Positions 48,661 to 48,732 of a stretch of DNA of 48,732 nt are shown here, piece by piece. This DNA comes from Streptosporangiaceae bacterium (GTDB lineage Bacteria; Actinomycetota; Actinomycetes; Streptosporangiales; Streptosporangiaceae). Location: NCBI GenBank assembly GCA_025964695.1, contig JAOPYK010000215.1, positions 1-48,732 of the forward strand, written 5' to 3'. The notes beneath the pieces were generated by a model. The model made no database searches, was not told where the DNA came from, and was given only the letters and a program-made list of their open reading frames with translations. The position numbers were made by a program, and so were the translations under genes. The number at the start of each line of letters is the position of its first letter. Position 1 is the stretch's first letter.

Positions 48661-48732
48661 GTGAGATACATGTTGATGATCTGTGACGACGAGTCCGTCC
48701 AGCTGGGCCCGGAGGAGATCGCGCGCCGTCCC
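48661..48732 (+). CDS. YCII-related protein (3' partial)
   Basis: GTG 48661 follows TGGAGGACCT, a good ribosome site. The 24 visible residues read MRYMLMICDDESVQLGPEEI and then ARRP, the usual start of YCII/DGPF-domain proteins, which are commonly paired with SigJ/ECF42-type sigma factors in actinobacteria. It runs off the window. Confidence 0.7.
   Translation, partial: MRYMLMICDDESVQLGPEEIARRP

Overview
The window is high-GC DNA with actinobacterial features: GTG/TTG starts, ATGA/GTGA stop-start overlaps, an MFS-dTMP kinase fusion, a RicT/PSP1 protein, and a chaplin-family protein. Chaplins point to a mycelial, sporulating actinomycete. A Streptosporangiales-type organism (Actinomadura/Nonomuraea-like) is my guess; the sequence alone does not settle the genus.

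Region 1 (1-17.9 kb) looks like one envelope-stress regulon. An OmpR-type response regulator and its kinase (259-2399) are followed by a convergent MacA/MacB-type export operon with a DUF5666-like protein and a small lipoprotein (7066 to 2556). Next come a GT2-GtrA glycosyltransferase with an ArnT/PMT-type glycosyltransferase (7212-10768), an ECF sigma factor with a membrane partner (10897-12382), and a second ArnT-like enzyme (14527 to 12470). Divergent from the last is a flavin/iron-sulfur electron-transfer operon: a Ser-rich membrane peptide, ApbE, a ferric-reductase-like heme membrane protein, a NuoF/RnfC-like protein and a ferredoxin (14691-17886). The three key promoters, including that of the regulator itself, carry runs of TGAGA-type direct repeats with an 11-bp period. 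This is what a tandem-binding OmpR/MprA-type regulator would use, so the whole block is probably its regulon.

Region 2 (17.9-38 kb) is mainly chromosomal core: a lipoprotein S1 protease, a TetR-SDR-P450 operon behind a perfect 9-bp inverted repeat, two decayed gene ends, RicT, two related membrane-anchored beta-propeller-like proteins, a fructosamine-kinase-like protein, a low-molecular-weight tyrosine phosphatase, DNA polymerase III delta', the MFS-Tmk fusion, topoisomerase I, DUF5703, a secreted protein with eight chaplin repeats, a second unknown secreted protein, an M20 peptidase and tRNA-Leu(GAG).

Region 3 (38.1 to about 44 kb) is a compact integrative element directly downstream of tRNA-Leu: a tyrosine integrase, control genes, a phage lambda O-like replication initiator and a DnaB-N/AAA helicase. 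The initiator gene carries four regularly spaced palindromes inside its coding sequence, between its DNA-binding and C-terminal domains. I read this as a likely intragenic replication origin, arranged as in phage lambda. No capsid or conjugation gene is visible, and the right end is decayed.

Region 4 (44-48.7 kb) holds an ECF sigma factor with a SnoaL-like tail, two short-chain dehydrogenases, a nonsense-interrupted fragment of a second integrase, a serine recombinase with an extra C-terminal domain, and the start of a YCII-family protein.
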